Shown here: piece by piece, positions 10,798-23,600 of the stretch
How positions within the stretch are numbered: the first letter of the stretch is position 1
Layout of the letters: every line of letters begins with the position of its first letter
From: Gnetum montanum
Lineage: Eukaryota; Streptophyta; Gnetopsida; Gnetales; Gnetaceae
Length of the DNA stretch: 64,000 bases
Direction of reading: 5' to 3'
Assembly (NCBI GenBank): GCA_015680685.1
Contig: MNCI01010141.1
Coordinates: 594,103-658,102, forward strand
Notes under the pieces: model-generated
Database searches by the model: none
Told to the model about the DNA's origin: nothing
What the model saw: the letters and a program-made list of their open reading frames with translations, nothing else
Translations under genes and position numbers: made by a program

Positions 10798-12690
10798 TTT
10801 TAATTTTAGTGGTAGCTTCTTCATATATGTCTTGAATCACTTTAATATATTTATTAGGTATGTTTTTCCTCTACAAGGTCCACCAAATAATATCTCTAGG
10901 TACTATATCATATGCTTTTTCTAAGTTAATGAAGATCATATATAGATTTTCTCTATGTTTTCTAAATTTCTCCATAAATTGCCATATCAACAAAGTAATC
11001 TCTATAGTAAATCTCCTTGTCCTAAATCTAAATTGATTTTCTAATATTGTTTATTTAAGTTTGAGACATTACTTTATGACTATTTTCCAAAGCTTCATAA
11101 TGTGGCTTATTAGCTTGATCTCTCTATAGTTTGCATAAATTTACACACATTCTTTATTTTTATACATGGAAACAAAAATGCTTTTTCTCCCAATTGTTGG
11201 GAATTTATCTATCATAGAAAATTTTGCTAAATAATTATGTCAACCAAGAAGCTCTTATATCATCTAGTGCTTTCCAAGCTTCTATAGGAATGTTATCTAG
11301 TCTAATAGCTTTTTCATATTTCATGATTAATAAGGTTATCTTCACCTTATAGAATCATTTAATAATTCTTGAAAATAGCTTTTCAACCTATCCACAATAT
11401 TATTGTCTTTTATCAAAATTTTTGCATTTGACTCCTTAATGTGTTTGATATAATTAATAACCTTTTTTCATATTTTTAATTTTAATCAATTTATAAATAG
11501 ATTCTTCTCTTTTATTTGTTTCTAATTTCTTATAAAATCTATCCAAGATCTTATGTTTGGACTTGGCTACTACTACTGTTACCTCCTTCTTTACCATTTC
11601 GTATATCAACCTATTTTTCTTGGCTAGTACACTAGTGCCATTTCTTAAAGAATTTTTTTCTTGTTTTGGTTAGTATGTTGCACTTTATTAATTCACCACC
11701 AAGTCTTCTTTGAAATGTAGTTTTTACATTTTGTTTCACCCAAAATGTTCTCTAATTTTTTGAATGTAACTTTTCATTTAGCCTTAAATTAAATTTGTAA
11801 AGTAATCCTAATTCTAGTTGCTTTTTTAATGCAACTTTTCTCTAAATAAGGTAATGTTAACTTGCAAATTCCATTATTTTTTGTATTTAGTCCCTATCCA
11901 AGCTATGTATAACTAATTTCATGATCATTAGTCAATGCTAAGTTATAAGGAACTCTCTACATATGACATTGTAGTCTTTGCATATGGCCTAGTCTCTTTT
12001 GCATAGTAATAAATAATTAGTTTATGTTTTATCCACATTACTCTTATAACTAATTAAATAGTTTTTTCTATTCTAGAAATAAGAATTTACAATACAAGGT
12101 TACATGCAATTACAAATTATAGTAGTAAATCTCCTATATTATTATGCTCTCCAAATTCATGTCCTTCATGAATCCTGTCATATCCTATTTTCATAGATCT
12201 AACACACCTATTAAAGTTGCTTCTAATGAATATGCTTTTATTGTGGAAAATTTCTTGAAGCACTAGATCCATAGAATCCTAAAAATCTTGGTGGAGTTTT
12301 TTGGACCAATTTACGAAGCATATATGATGATGATGTTGATGATTTCATTTAGAAGCACTCATTTGATGTTTATAATTCAATCATCATGGTGGTATACCTG
12401 TACTACTTTATCATTAACAAATTAATCAACGATGATGCTAACTCCATTTTGGTAATTTTATTTTTCTAAGTAGACAAATTTGTAACCATCACCTATATAT
12501 TTAAATTTTCTTTTTTGCATCTTGTTTCTTGGAGATAAGCAATGCTAATTCTTCATATTTTCATGGCATTGGTAATTTTAGAGGTCTTTTATTAGGAGGG
12601 TTAATGTTGTAGATAACTATATGAAATTTTTGCTACTGGACTTCTTTATCCACACTTGTCCTTAATGTAAAAGGCATCATCTACTTTTCA
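10798..12690 (-). mobile_element. RTE-type LINE fragment: endonuclease and reverse transcriptase
   Basis: Read on the minus strand, 12690 to about 12300 gives an AP-endonuclease region (GDGYKFVYLEK, NYQNGVSIIVD, IINIIIIYAS), and about 11350 to 10800 gives RT (YEKAIRLDNIPIEAWKALDD, RDQANKPHYEALENSHKVM, VIQDIYEEATTK). This order and wording match plant RTE-clade non-LTR retrotransposons. There is no tRNA primer site and no LTR. The catalytic YADD block and C-terminus are missing because the copy ends at the E2 insertion edge. Many stops and frame changes are present. The middle (11400-12300) is more decayed but lies between the two domains. Confidence 0.78.
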
Positions 12691-14258
12691 TAACATCTAA
12701 GTAATGATGTTGCATATTATTTTCATAAAACATTCTAGAAAGCCTTTGCCTATTTTTTACAAAAACCAAGCTTTGTGACTACTACACACCACATCTAGGG
12801 AATGCCATAGTATTAGAGTATACTTCTAAGTTAAGGTACAATCATTAGTTTCTTAACTTAATCCATTAGCAGTTATGAATGATCATGATAATTCAGGAAA
12901 GAGTCACAACTCCTTATGAAGAATAAAAGAACATAAGTCCTCACTTTCTAACACATGGAAATAACAATGAAGAAGGCATGAATAAGATGAATGATGAAGG
13001 ATAAAGATAAGAGTATGTAAGAACCATTAAGAGAAAGAATTAGCATTGGAGAAACAACCATAACAATGTTCATAATACAAAACAATCTATGAACCATAAC
13101 AATTCTTAAAATTATGAAGGATATATATCATACATCATAGGAGCAAATAAGAGCATGAGAAAATAAGAACATGGAGCACTATAGGAAGGTATGATGAAAC
13201 ATAGAATTTGTAATGCATACTTGAGACCCAAAACCAAAATATTAGAGAAGTGACTTGATATTAATAAGTGTTGTAGAAGATAAGCAATCTTTTAGCAAAG
13301 GACCTAATTTTCTAAATAGGAAGAGAAAGTTCAAGTTGTGTCATATGTAGCCTAGTCCAATATTTTAAATAAGAAGACAAGATCATCTTAAGGGTTATGA
13401 TGGTTAAGAGAAAGAAATAAGTAAAGAAAAAGTATTTTGTAAAATCTAGTAAAGCTAACTTAAAAGAAACTTAAAAAAGTTAAGAAAGAAGTTAAGTGAA
13501 AGAAATCTTAATGAAGTAAAGACTTTAGACTATGATAAGTCAACATATAAAAGTTCATAATACAATAAGCATAAAGCATAGAAGCTTGTAAGACAAAAGA
13601 AGAAGATTCCACCATAAACCATAAGCATAGATCCACACGTTAAATAAGAAAAGAATAGAATACAAGATGGATATAAGAATTTTCCTACATTTTATAATAA
13701 ATGGAAAGAAGGAGATCATATAAATAAAACTCTAGGATACTAAAAGTAAAATATGAAATGTTATGACGATATGAAAAAGAGAATTTTTCAATCTTGGTGA
13801 AGGATAAATCTTGGCTAACAAAGGGTCTAAGGAGGTCCTCATGAGGATTCTGGAGATCCATATCAGGGCTTTGTAGATTCTTACAAGGATTTTTTGGTAA
13901 TAATTACAAGCCCCTAGAAATGGAGTTTTGTGTACATTTATCATGACTTATCTAATGTATATTATTGGCTCAAATTTTAAGAAAAATAGTAAAGACTAAG
14001 AAGTTGTCATAACAATTAGTTCTAAACTTTGTAAGGTTGGTTTGTAGAATAAGGTAAAGAATAATCAATTATTATGAATGAAAGAATCTAATGAATGAAG
14101 TGACACTATTAAGAGTAAAGGAAAGAAAGATGAAATTATAATTAAAATTTTAAGATGAAGATAAACTAAGACTATTGACAAAGTTCTTAAGCAAGAAAGG
14201 TTAAATTTCATGTTTCCAAATATACTAGTGACAGAAAGAAAAAAAAAACTCAATGCTT
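12691..14258. other. unassigned AT-rich DNA
   Basis: Purine-rich on the plus strand (AAGAAAG-type runs from about 12900 to 14200). I find no convincing coding, LTR or RNA signal. The 70- and 62-codon minus-strand frames here have no recognisable motif. Confidence 0.5.
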
Positions 14259-15279
14259 TGACAAGCCTACCAAAGTTTGGTGCTGAGTTACCTTCATTGT
14301 AATGATGTTACTTTGTTTATGACTAACTCATGGGTCATATTTGTGGAGGAATAGTTCAAAGTTAAACACATCACTAATAGGATAAATGGTTAGATCCAAA
14401 TCCAATTAAAATTCCACAGTTATGACTGTCACTCATAAGTAAAATCAAAGATTTCATCGTAACTTCTAATATCAAGTTCAAGGGTTGAAATTAAATGATT
14501 TAATGAAATTGAAATCATATTATATTAGCATAAATAACAAAATATTACAAGGAAGATGTCACCTAATCTGTGACCTTGCCTTACTATCCCTACAATGTAG
14601 CAACTTCATAGCCTCTTAAGAAATCCCAATGGTTGATGATTGCTGCAAGGTTTCAACAATATTCCTTGATAATTTACAATGAAAAAAATTTAGAGAATTA
14701 ATTAAATTTTATGTGGGGCTTTCCCTAATTTTTTCAACACACCATTTTGGATTTCAAGTGCTTTCATTTATCTTGAAAGAGGTTTGATACTAATTAGGAA
14801 AATGTTATTATTTGAGGATATTGATCTACATCATAGATTTTGATTTAGATCTGTTACACAATATTGAACTATAACAAGGTGGCCATGTTCTTCAATAGTC
14901 GATTTGCATCATGCTAGTGGTACAAATTGATATTCTCATTCTCCATAAGGCATGTTCTCTAGTAATTAAATCATATCAATCTTTGTCATGAAAACTACAC
15001 AAATCAACATAATTTTGGTTGATTTGTATTGATTTGGCAGTAAAGTTCGATATAATCTATTTGTAGCATATGTTGATGTTCTTGATGCCAATCGATATCC
15101 TTATCGATTTAGATAGATCCAGCGATAACCTACAATACAGAGACTTATCAAAGTAATTAGCTCATATCGATAGACATTGAAGAAATTGATGCACTTCAAT
15201 ATAGCAAAAAAATAAAAAATAAAACAAAAAGATAGGTATTTAACTAACTAAAACTAGAATAATTGGGTTTTTAACATAG
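14259..15279 (-). repeat. E3 3' LTR
   Basis: On the minus strand it would begin TGTTAAAAACCC (15279) and end near CTTGTCA (14259), the counterpart of CTCATCA in the 5' copy. The right part (14880-15200) is rich in ATCGATATC and ATTGATAT-type words. The left 260 bp align with 35388-35650. The outer limit at 15279 is inferred from the adjacent purine-rich tract. Confidence 0.65.
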
Positions 15280-15300
15280 CCCCCTACTAGCCTTTGGCTA
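15280..15300 (-). promoter_or_regulatory. polypurine tract of E3
   Basis: The minus strand reads GGCTAGTAGGGGGCTA directly before TGTTAA. Its purine run and position suit a plus-strand priming site. Confidence 0.55.
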
Positions 15301-15681
15301 GTGGTTGGCCAAAAAAGACAATGAAATGTATAAATTTATACAACTATCTAATCTAACCCTAATCACTTAGCCAAGCTTGTTGGCTATAAAAATAGTCAAT
15401 CTAACTTAGAAAGATTCAAAAAGTTGCATTCATGTATAATATTGGGCACTCTATAATATTCACATTTTTAGAAATTTAAAAATTCATAAAAAAATGAAGT
15501 TTTATCATGCTACAATTTATCAATATATATATTCATAATCAAATATAAAAAAGTATTACACATTTAAACCTTCCATCATAATTCCAATATTTCAAAAGTA
15601 AATAACAAAAATTCACTTGTCAATGTACTTGATAATGGCTTAATAACCACACAAAATAAAAATAAATATTAAAATAAGGAT

Positions 15682-17050
15682 TAAGCCTTCAATCCTTTCT
15701 CCACCTCCATGTCCTCTTTAAAGTGAAAAGGATCTGCTCCTTCATCATCATTCCTGATTTGGGGATGGTCATGTTTTTCAATGTTTGCCACCTTGTTATC
15801 CATGGGGATGAGGGTTGAACTAACCCTCTTCAACATGGATAGGATCTCCCTTAGGGTAGATTTGACCTCCTAAAGCTAGGTTTGGACCTCCTCCCTTAGC
15901 TCATAGAATTTACTAGCCTTGGGTATTAATGAAGAGCTTGGCTCTTTTGACTCCTTAACAAATGGACTAACCTTGATATAGATCTTGAGAGAATGGGCAA
16001 AGGTGTACTTTTTAAGTACTAAGAGATGCACCTTTGTATCTGTTTGAGTTTATGGTACCCCAACCTTTTAGAGGATGGCTAAAATAAGAAATAAAAAGAA
16101 AAGATTAAGTGAATCATCATTACAATGGTAAATCATATACATGAGAAGGTAGGTGAAGTTTTCTTCCTCCCAAAAATTTAAAGGCCTCATTACTCAGAGG
16201 GCTAGACTTAGAACATATGTTGTGTGTGTAGATGGAAAGATGTTTGTGATGATCATTCTTACCATCACACAATGCTCTGGTCAAAGGTTTATAAAATGTA
16301 AACCCTTAGCCTATAGCCTCCTAGAGTTAGATTTACCAATAAATTGGTTAACGAGGTTGTACTTTTCCTTCATTCTAGCTTTGGACTTGAAGATATCATC
16401 TCCTCTAGCTAGTAGTCCAAAACACTCTTGGAGTCTTGCCATTGTCACCTTTACCCATGTTTTCCTCATCAAGGAAACCAAATACTACTCTAGGGGATTT
16501 GTCTTTGTTAGATGGGGCTTTTGATTTTGGTAAAACTCTAGGACCTCTTCTTGGTAAAACTAGTTATAGAGGATTTGATGACAACCCCACATGCCATTAT
16601 TTCTAATTGCTATTGCACTGGCACATCCATGTGGTCAAATCACTTAGAATAATTTGCCTCATGATGCTAGGGAGAAAATTTTAGCCATTCACTCATGGGG
16701 GCTTGTAATATGACAAAAAAATTAAGCACCTAAAAGTTATCTTCAATTTCTTAAGCAATCATCATGCTTATCTTGGCTTGTTGTTCTATGGTGGATGACT
16801 TGATCATTTATACTAGTTTTGGGTGGAGGCTGTGTAGAAAAAAAAAACTGTCATTTCTATCCTAACCCTCAAAATTAAATTTTAATGGTAAGGTATACTT
16901 ACCAATGGCAAAGGGTGTGGTGAGGGGTTGCACGTAAATATTCACTTCCATTCATAATCTTCTTAAGAAGCACTATAGGGATGATTGATAGAGTGATGAT
17001 AGAGAAAGTCAAAGGCCTTAATTTTTGATGTGGGAGCTTTGAAATAATAG
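15682..17050 (-). pseudogene. degenerate ORF upstream of E3 3' LTR, unrecognised
   Basis: Minus-strand translation gives protein-like but broken stretches: LTRALCDGKNDHHKHLSIYT near 16300-16210, KVHLCPFSQDLYQG near 16010-15970, and an acidic C-terminus EGADPFHFKEDMEVEKGLKA ending in TAA near 15682. It lies between pol and the 3' LTR, the accessory-ORF position, but shows none of the aORF blocks found in E2, E5 and E6. Several stops and probable frame changes are present. Function is unknown. It could also be a fragment of another element inserted here. Confidence 0.4.
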
Positions 17051-18079
17051 TTATCCTTGTGCAAGATAGTGGCTTTTATAAGGAGCCATCACCTTACTAT
17101 TACATTTATTTTTTTTATTTTTAAATTATTGATTTTCATTGATATATCAATATGGTATGACTAAATTTACACCAAACTTTATCGCTAAATCAACACTAAT
17201 CAATAACCATAGTGAATAGGCTTCTTAGATATAAAATTTCATCACAATCACACTAATAAAATGTGAAACATTTGAGAAACTTCTAATCTTATTGATTTCC
17301 ATTGATTCACTCAATATAAATTAATAGGACTAAAGCAACATATTGAAGCTCATCACAACTGTGCTGTTCAAATGTGAGTTATTTGAAAAAAATTTCTTTG
17401 TTATCGATCCATATCAATTTAATTGATATGAATCAATATCTCTATATATTAAAATATTGATTTGGATAAAGAAAATCGATAATCATAGTGATAACTTGAA
17501 CTATCCTTTCTTACTTATCAATTGATGTTGCGCTAATCAATATACCACGATTTTATTTATAATTGAACATTGAACCTATGATGTCTCTCAATATTGTTGG
17601 TTTTCAAAAAGTTTTATTCCTACTAATGATATCTTTGGACATCAATTTTATGATGTCCTATGGTAAAATAATTTATAATAATCATCCTTTATCATGTTCT
17701 ACGATAAGAATTGATAGTAGAACAATAAATTTATTTACTTAGTAGTATATATAAAATTTTATTCATTTTTAACTTTTTATAATTAATTATTATTATTAGG
17801 GTAGGAATCCACATATGACTTGGTTAGGAAGGCCCTTCCTAGGATTAATTAGGCTAAACATCACCTCACAAGGTTTGCTTCATTTGTTGCAAGGATGTTT
17901 TACAAACTCAAGGTCTCTACCTTTCCTAAGTTTTAAGGATTTGGGATGCATTTCTTGCAGCAAACTCATTCCCTATCTTAGTCTTGGATCAGCTTCCATG
18001 TTGGTTATATCCTATTGTCCTAACCATTTGAAGTTGGTTATCCTTTCTCCCTCCTAATGAATCTAGGATATGTCCCATG
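17051..18079. other. unassigned AT-rich DNA left of E4
   Basis: 17100-17560 is rich in ATTGATAT/ATATCAAT words, like the U3 of the E3 LTR, with TTTTATAAGG (about 17073-17082) that could be a minus-strand TATA box, so part may be another LTR fragment. 17800-18060 has an 80-codon plus frame with no recognisable motif. The sequence continues at 28184 after the E4 insertion. Confidence 0.4.
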
Positions 18080-18084
18080 CCTAG
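18080..18084. repeat. target site duplication of E4, left
   Basis: CCTAG, identical to 28184-28188 on the other side of E4. Confidence 0.92.
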
Positions 18085-18924
18085 TGATGAGCAGTGAGGT
18101 ATCCCTACACTCAATCATACAAATACGAGCATTCATGCATGATCCGGTCGAATTCCTAAGACTAAGTGCTTATGTGCCTTGATGGAACAAGGATGGGTTG
18201 ATTAATCATTATCTTTCCAAACTTACTTGTATGTCACGATTGTATGGTTAAGTAAACTTGAGGCATATGATTTTGATACTTTTTATGTGTTTTTATGCCC
18301 TACTGCTAATAAGGGAGGAAAGAGATAACTAAGTAACTAATTTAATTTGACTACTTATTAACTAGGATCTAACTGATCCTAAAACTAGTATTTGTTCTTA
18401 CTTGCCGTACACATCCTGAACCAGTGCAACACTACTGGGATTACCAAATGCTAATTGTTACTGGGTTACCAAGTGTTACATGCATGCTCGAAGTGATCAT
18501 ACTATGTGTGCTTACTTAGGAGAGTTGTAGGGTGAGAGAGAATCATTAATTAACTAAGAAAAGCATTAAGTAATAGTAATTAACATTAATTAATCTATTT
18601 TGAATACTACAAGGTTTATCACAAAGTTCATCTTTATTGCCATACACAAGGTGTGCTCAAGTACAAAATGCTTGAATAAAGATTCGTTCACTTTATGACT
18701 CCTACTGTGGGCATGTAGAAATAATTCTAACTCTGAGAGGGAGAAAAGGCAAGAGTTTGGGTAAGGGACTAAGACTAACTATGCAAACCAAGTGCACCCA
18801 CCTCTTATTTATAGGCAATGAGGTAGGATGTGATATCAAGTATCTAACATCGCATGGCAAACTTCGATATCATGGACTCGATATTGCGGATTTAATATCG
18901 TGACCTCGATATTGTGGTTCATCA
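18085..18924 (-). repeat. E4 3' LTR (840 bp)
   Basis: Plus-strand ends TGATGAG and TTCATCA. Minus-strand TATA at 18813-18806. Left outer edge carries the shared terminal block seen in all these LTRs. The U3 (18822-18920) has decayed GATATC-type words. Confidence 0.93.
18806..18813 (-). promoter_or_regulatory. TATA box, E4 3' LTR
   Basis: TATAAATA on the minus strand, matching 28073-28066 in the other LTR. Confidence 0.65.
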
Positions 18925-18967
18925 TACCCCCATGACTGAATGAAAAATCATCCTCGAGTTCCTTACA
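18925..18967 (-). promoter_or_regulatory. polypurine tract region of E4
   Basis: The minus strand reads AACTCGAGGATGATTTTTCA, then GTCATGGGGGTA, abutting the 3' LTR. Same block as in E1, E6 and E7. Confidence 0.85.
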
Positions 18968-19078
18968 AAATATTGGAAAGGTATGGGATTATTGACTAAA
19001 TGACAACTAGCAGTGAAATGGGATGGCAGACTCTAAGTGCCCGTTGAATGGATCGACAATACATTACAACATTGGTGT

Positions 19079-19318
19079 TCATACCCATGGTAGTGAACAC
19101 TGTACATAGGTGACATCTAGACCTTCATTCGACAACTTGAAGAGAAAGGGAGAGAGAAAGAGAAAAAAATGAGATGCATTGCTACCAATGCTGAGATTGC
19201 GCATTCTATTATTTATCCATAACCACGCAATTAGACTTGTTCTTAGCGTAAATGCTCTAGCTCTAGTCCATCCTGACTGCTCCCTCCTACCCCAGTTCAT
19301 TGTCCATGTTATCACCAT
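19079..19318 (-). CDS. small 3' ORF of E4, hydrophobic segment
   Basis: Seventy-nine codons, uninterrupted, starting MVITWTMNWGRREQSGWT immediately after TGTTGTGTGTGCAG. It is homologous to the E1 (2311) and E7 (62591) ORFs: shared features are an N-terminal MxIxxTxDW-like start, basic residues, a central AWLWINNR and a hydrophobic stretch (HFFLFLSPFLFKL), followed by a short polar tail. The CAG|ATG junction and about 70 bp upstream are conserved among the three, so this start is preferred over the in-frame ATG 21 bases upstream. A possible small membrane protein made from a spliced message; family unknown. Confidence 0.5.
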   Translation of the reverse strand: MVITWTMNWGRREQSGWTRARAFTLRTSLIAWLWINNRMRNLSIGSNASHFFLFLSPFLFKLSNEGLDVTYVQCSLPWV

Positions 19319-20900
19319 CTGCACACACAACACAGTCACGAATGAGCAAGGATAAGTAAACTACAATGTAGTTGATACCTTGCCTTGATATAAAGCACAT
19401 TGGCTAGGTTGTGGTTATGGTAGAAACTGGGTTAGAGATTTAACCCGAATAACTACCAAAGGTGTAGGGGTTAGGCAAGTAGTAGAATGGAGAAATTGAA
19501 AAATTTATGCCAGGGCCTCCATGACTAAGAGCGAACCTTTGGTAGCAATAAGATGGAAAAATATGAGGAACAAGAAAGATGGGAAAAATAACAATGTCAA
19601 TGCCAATAAAGTGGATGTCAAAGATGGGGATGAAATGAGACATGGTTGATTGCAGATAATGTTTAAGGGAAAGAACTTAATAATTGCACCAAAAAGGAAT
19701 GCCAGTGCGTCCTCCCCAAAGCAGGCTCATGCCCTTTATGCCCTGAAAAACCTACAAAACGAAGAGTTGGTAGGCTCTAGGAATGTTATTTGGAAGCAAG
19801 AGTTAACTTACCCACAAGAAATTACCAAGGAAAAAAAATGCATCAACCAAGATATGGAGTAATCAGAAAATCAAAAATGAGGTGGAACATGGAAAGAAAG
19901 ATGGAAAGTAGAAATGGAATGAAATCCCTAGAGAAAGGTTGTATAAAGTCCCTTGTGTATGTCATGGTTAATGTGACTGAGTAGAACTCATTCCAAATCT
20001 AGACTCAAACCAACCACATTCAGTAACCTCACATCAATACACTTGGTCAATCCATCCTCTTGAAGCAATAAGAATGCCTCCATAAAGAGTGACCACCATC
20101 CCAAGGAGAGTGAGATGGAGAAGCAGGAAGCAAGAAAGGGCCTTAGTTAGAGGGAACTTTCAAGCATGGGTAACATGTCTTTCTAGTGCCATAACCATTG
20201 TTTTTAGCCCATATTTCTTTATTATGTCTAAGGGGTATGTTTTGAATTCTCACTTTTTTTTTTGTGTGAGAACCACACCATGCAAAGAATTATTTTTATT
20301 CACTTAGCTTCCTGATATTTGATCAAGGGTAGAATGGTGGAAAGCCCAAGAAAAAGCATCCAAAGGTCCAAGAGAATGACTAGCACAAATGCATCGAATC
20401 CCCTTGAAGTCACACCCTTGTCAAGCATTGAGTCCTTCCTTGGTTTGAAAAATACCAAGCCAACAATTTATTAAGAAGTTGATTAGAAAAAAGGGATTGT
20501 ATAGTTCCAAGCCAAGGGAGATCACAGAGTTGAATGGATGAATGGAAGATGTGGACTCATTGCCTATTTTATCAAAAGAGCCATATCATAATATCAACAT
20601 CATAATTCAAAGGTAAAACTCAAACATTAGCAAGCAATAGTATATAATTCAATCCATCATCAGGAGCACTTATTGTATGATGAATGAAAGTAAATCAACC
20701 AAACAAATAAATAGTAAAAAATGTGAATGATGGTGTAAAACAAAAATAAGAAAAATTGAAAAATGTGCAAAACAAAAATGTGTAAAAAAAAAATAAAAAA
20801 ATACAAAAATACAAATAGAACTGAGGGCCTAGAATGGTTGGCATAGGTGGCCATCTCCCCCACGATTGAGTTGGAAGGAGGAGATCTGAAATAGTGAGCA
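19319..20900 (-). other. E4 3' spacer
   Basis: Aligns with the E1 and E7 spacers on the minus strand. It includes a polypurine copy GTCATGGAGGCCCTGG (about 19523-19508), the conserved block with GAGCCTGCTTTGGGGAGGAC (about 19745-19703), a T-rich tract (minus strand, about 20820-20690), and a copy of the pol-end polypurine ATCGTGGGGGAGATGG (about 20865-20846). No other gene is seen. Confidence 0.7.
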
Positions 20901-22200
20901 AGGTTGTCCACCAACAGAGGTAGTATGAGTACTGGCTATCTTAAGCTCATGAAAAGGTTTGGTTTATTAGACATTGACCAAAAATTTCTTATCTGGGTTC
21001 TTAGGTTTGTATATCATCATGGCCCCTGAAGGAAAAGTTACATGAATGACATAAGGTCCTTTCCATAGTGTTTGAAATTTGATACATTGTGGCACATGTG
21101 TGGGATTCTAGTAGAGAACCTTATCTCCTAGTTGATATTTAACTTTCCTAATCCTTAGGTCATGACATTGTTTATTGAAGGCCTTATGCAATTTTTTAGA
21201 TGATAGGGTGGCCAATCGGTTCTCATCTAGTAGGTTAAGGATCATCAACTATTGTTTTTGTGCTAGATCAAGGTCAAGGTTGAGGTCACATGCCATAGAT
21301 AGTGTACAGAGCTCAGTTTGAATGGGAAGCATTGGTAATTTATCGTACACCAACTCATAGGGAGAGTAGCCTATAGAGAGTTTCCATGTGGAGTAGTATG
21401 CCCAAAGAGCATCATTTAGTTTAGTGCTCCAGTCTTGCCTAAACTTGTTAATGGTTCTTGTCAATATCTTCATAATCTCTCTATTGGTGAATTTGACTTG
21501 ATCGTTTGCTTGGGGTTGATATGGTGTAGTTAGTTTGTGCTCAACCCCTAAGTGTTGCATTAATTTGCAAAAATTCGCACCTGTGAAGTGTGTACCATTG
21601 TCTAAAATAAGTGCACGAGGCACATCAAACCTATTTACAATTTTTTGTTGAAAAAATCATGCAGTTGTAGATGATGTACAATCCTTAACAGTAGCTGCTT
21701 CTACCCATTTTGTAAGGTAATCAATGACAACAATAATATAAGCTTTTCTATTAGACATTGGTGTAATTGGCCCCATAAAATTAATTCCCCAAATGTTGAA
21801 GGGTTGTAAAGGTTGGATCCATTGTTGTGGACTCTCCATTCTAGTAGTTATCCCCTGATCATGTTGGCAACACTCACAAGATTGGATGAAATGATGGATG
21901 TCCTGAAACAATGTAGGCCAATAATATTCTACAAGTAAGATCTTAATGGCTATTCGTCTCCCAGTGTAATGATCCCCACAAGGACCCTCATGAGCATCTT
22001 AGAGAACTCGCAGTTGATCTACATCAGGAACACACCATTGAACCAAGCCATCGAGACATACTTTATAAAGTGGCCCATTGATTTCCATAAAATACTTGGC
22101 TTGGTGAAGAAACTGTTGTTTCTTTTTAGCATCAAACCCTTGTGGTATTTGTTGTATAAGGAGATAGGTTAGAATGATACTATATTAGTTTGTATTTTTG
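20846..22200 (-). pseudogene. E4 integrase and pol C-terminus
   Basis: Integrase inserts cDNA into host DNA. The zinc-binding part has His residues in DAHEGPCGDHYTG and the pair CECC (about 21870-21855). The core shows GINFMGPITP, where the first catalytic Asp is Asn, then LILDNGTHF with the second Asp intact, and 35 residues later QVKFTNREI with Lys where Glu is expected. The tail includes ALWAYYSTWKL, GYSPYELVY, VLYXNPTHVP and WKGPYVI, and ends near HLCQPF-stop just past the polypurine copy. Stops occur at several places. Two of the three catalytic residues are altered, so it is inactive. Confidence 0.88.
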
Positions 22201-22269
22201 GTTAATTGATTATTTACTACACCTACAAAGAGGATTTAATTTGGGAAATAATCAGAAATTGGATACTCA

Positions 22270-22720
22270 TCCTCTTTGTTGTCCCATCACAACTGAGATA
22301 AATGATTAGCAACTATGTACTCAATGCCTTTATGATCGATTGTCGTAAGATTGAACTCTTGTAAGATTACAAGCCATCATATGATGTGAGGGCTTACTGT
22401 TGGTTTATTCATTAGGAACCTTATTGCACTATGATCTATATGTACAAATACCTTATAACCCAAGACATAGTGCCTAAAGTTTTCTAGTGCAAACACTACA
22501 ACCATTAACTCTTTCTCTATTGTAGTGTAGTTAAGTTGTGCACCAACGATACTTCTACTTGCACAATGGATGTAATAAGGACGTTTTTGGTCATCTAACT
22601 ATGTAAGTACAGCTCCTAAGGCAAATTTGAACACGTCAGTCATTATGTGGATGGCCTAGACCAATCAGGAGCTTGTAGAATAGGTGTTTCTACTAGCTTT
22701 TGTTTTAAAGTTTGGAAATC
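22270..22720 (-). pseudogene. E4 RNase H domain
   Basis: Minus-strand blocks IMTDVFKFALGAVL, RPYYIHCASRSIVGAQLNY, TTIEKELMVVVFALENFRHY, HIDHSAIRFLMNKP and LQEFNLTTIDHKG are in the order expected of Ty3/gypsy RNase H, with the acidic residues of TDV, EKEL and HID present. At least two stops are present. The domain joins RT directly on its N-terminal side and the integrase on its C-terminal side. Confidence 0.85.
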
Positions 22721-22849
22721 TAGTTTGCATTCCTTGGTCCATTCGAAAGGTACGTCCTTTTTGTTAATTCAACCAATGGTTTTGCAACCTTTAAAAAGTT
22801 CTCAATAAACCTTTGGTGTAGTAGCCAGTGTGTCCAAGGAATGACCAAA

Positions 22850-23600
22850 TATCTTTTACAGTTTCTATTTGACGGGTAATTCCTTGGATAAATTTGATCT
22901 TTTCAGGGTCTACCTCTATCCCTGTTCATGAAATTTTATGTCCTAGTACAATGCCTTCTTGGACCATCAAATGGATTTTCTACTTGTTGAGCCTTAAATT
23001 GGTTTCTACACATCATTTTAATACTTTCTCTAACTGGTCCAAGGCTTGATCAAAGTTTGCTCCGTAGATGGAGAAGTTGTCCATGAAGACCTCCATACTG
23101 TTTCCTATTTTCTACTGGAATATGCTTAGAACTAATCGTTGAAATGTTGTAGGGGCATTGCATAAGCCAAATGACATCTATTTGTATGAAAATGTTCCCC
23201 AAGGACTGGTGAACATAGTCTTTGCTTGGTCTTTTGGGGCTATTTGTATTTGGTTGTACCCACTATACCCATATAGAAAACTATAGTAGTGATGCCCTAC
23301 AATGGTTTCTAAGACTTGGTCAACGAATGGCAACGAAAATTCATCCTTGAATGTTGCCATGTTTAGTAGCTTGAAATCTATGCACACCTTCTATTTACCT
23401 CCCTTTTTGGGTATGATAACTAAGGGACTAACCCATTCGCTATCGGCAATGGGGTAGATGAACCCAGCTTTTAGAAGATGTTCAATTTCTTTCTTAACTA
23501 CTTGCTTCAGCTTTGGGTTCAAATGCCTCTGCGGTTGTCTTCGAGGCTTCATGGAGGGATCAATGTAAATTCTATGTTGGCATATCCTAGGATTTATTCC
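22850..23600 (-). pseudogene. E4 reverse transcriptase
   Basis: Minus-strand blocks PKLKQVVKKEIEHLLKAGFI, YPIADSEWVSPLVIIPKKGG, VCIDFKLLNMATFKDEFSLP, HHYYSFLYGYSGYNQIQIAP and VFMDDFSIYGANFDQAL. The catalytic MDD is intact, while the upstream FLDGYSG has become FLYGYSG (first catalytic Asp to Tyr). A stop lies in KQMSFGLCNAP and others follow. Fingers-palm order is normal for Ty3/gypsy. Confidence 0.9.

Noticed and set aside
10798-12690. A functional LINE
   Set aside because: The catalytic YADD region and C-terminus are missing and the frame is broken many times.
17815-18057. An 80-codon plus-strand frame next to E4
   Set aside because: No recognisable motif, no neighbour support, and it lies in decayed repeat sequence.
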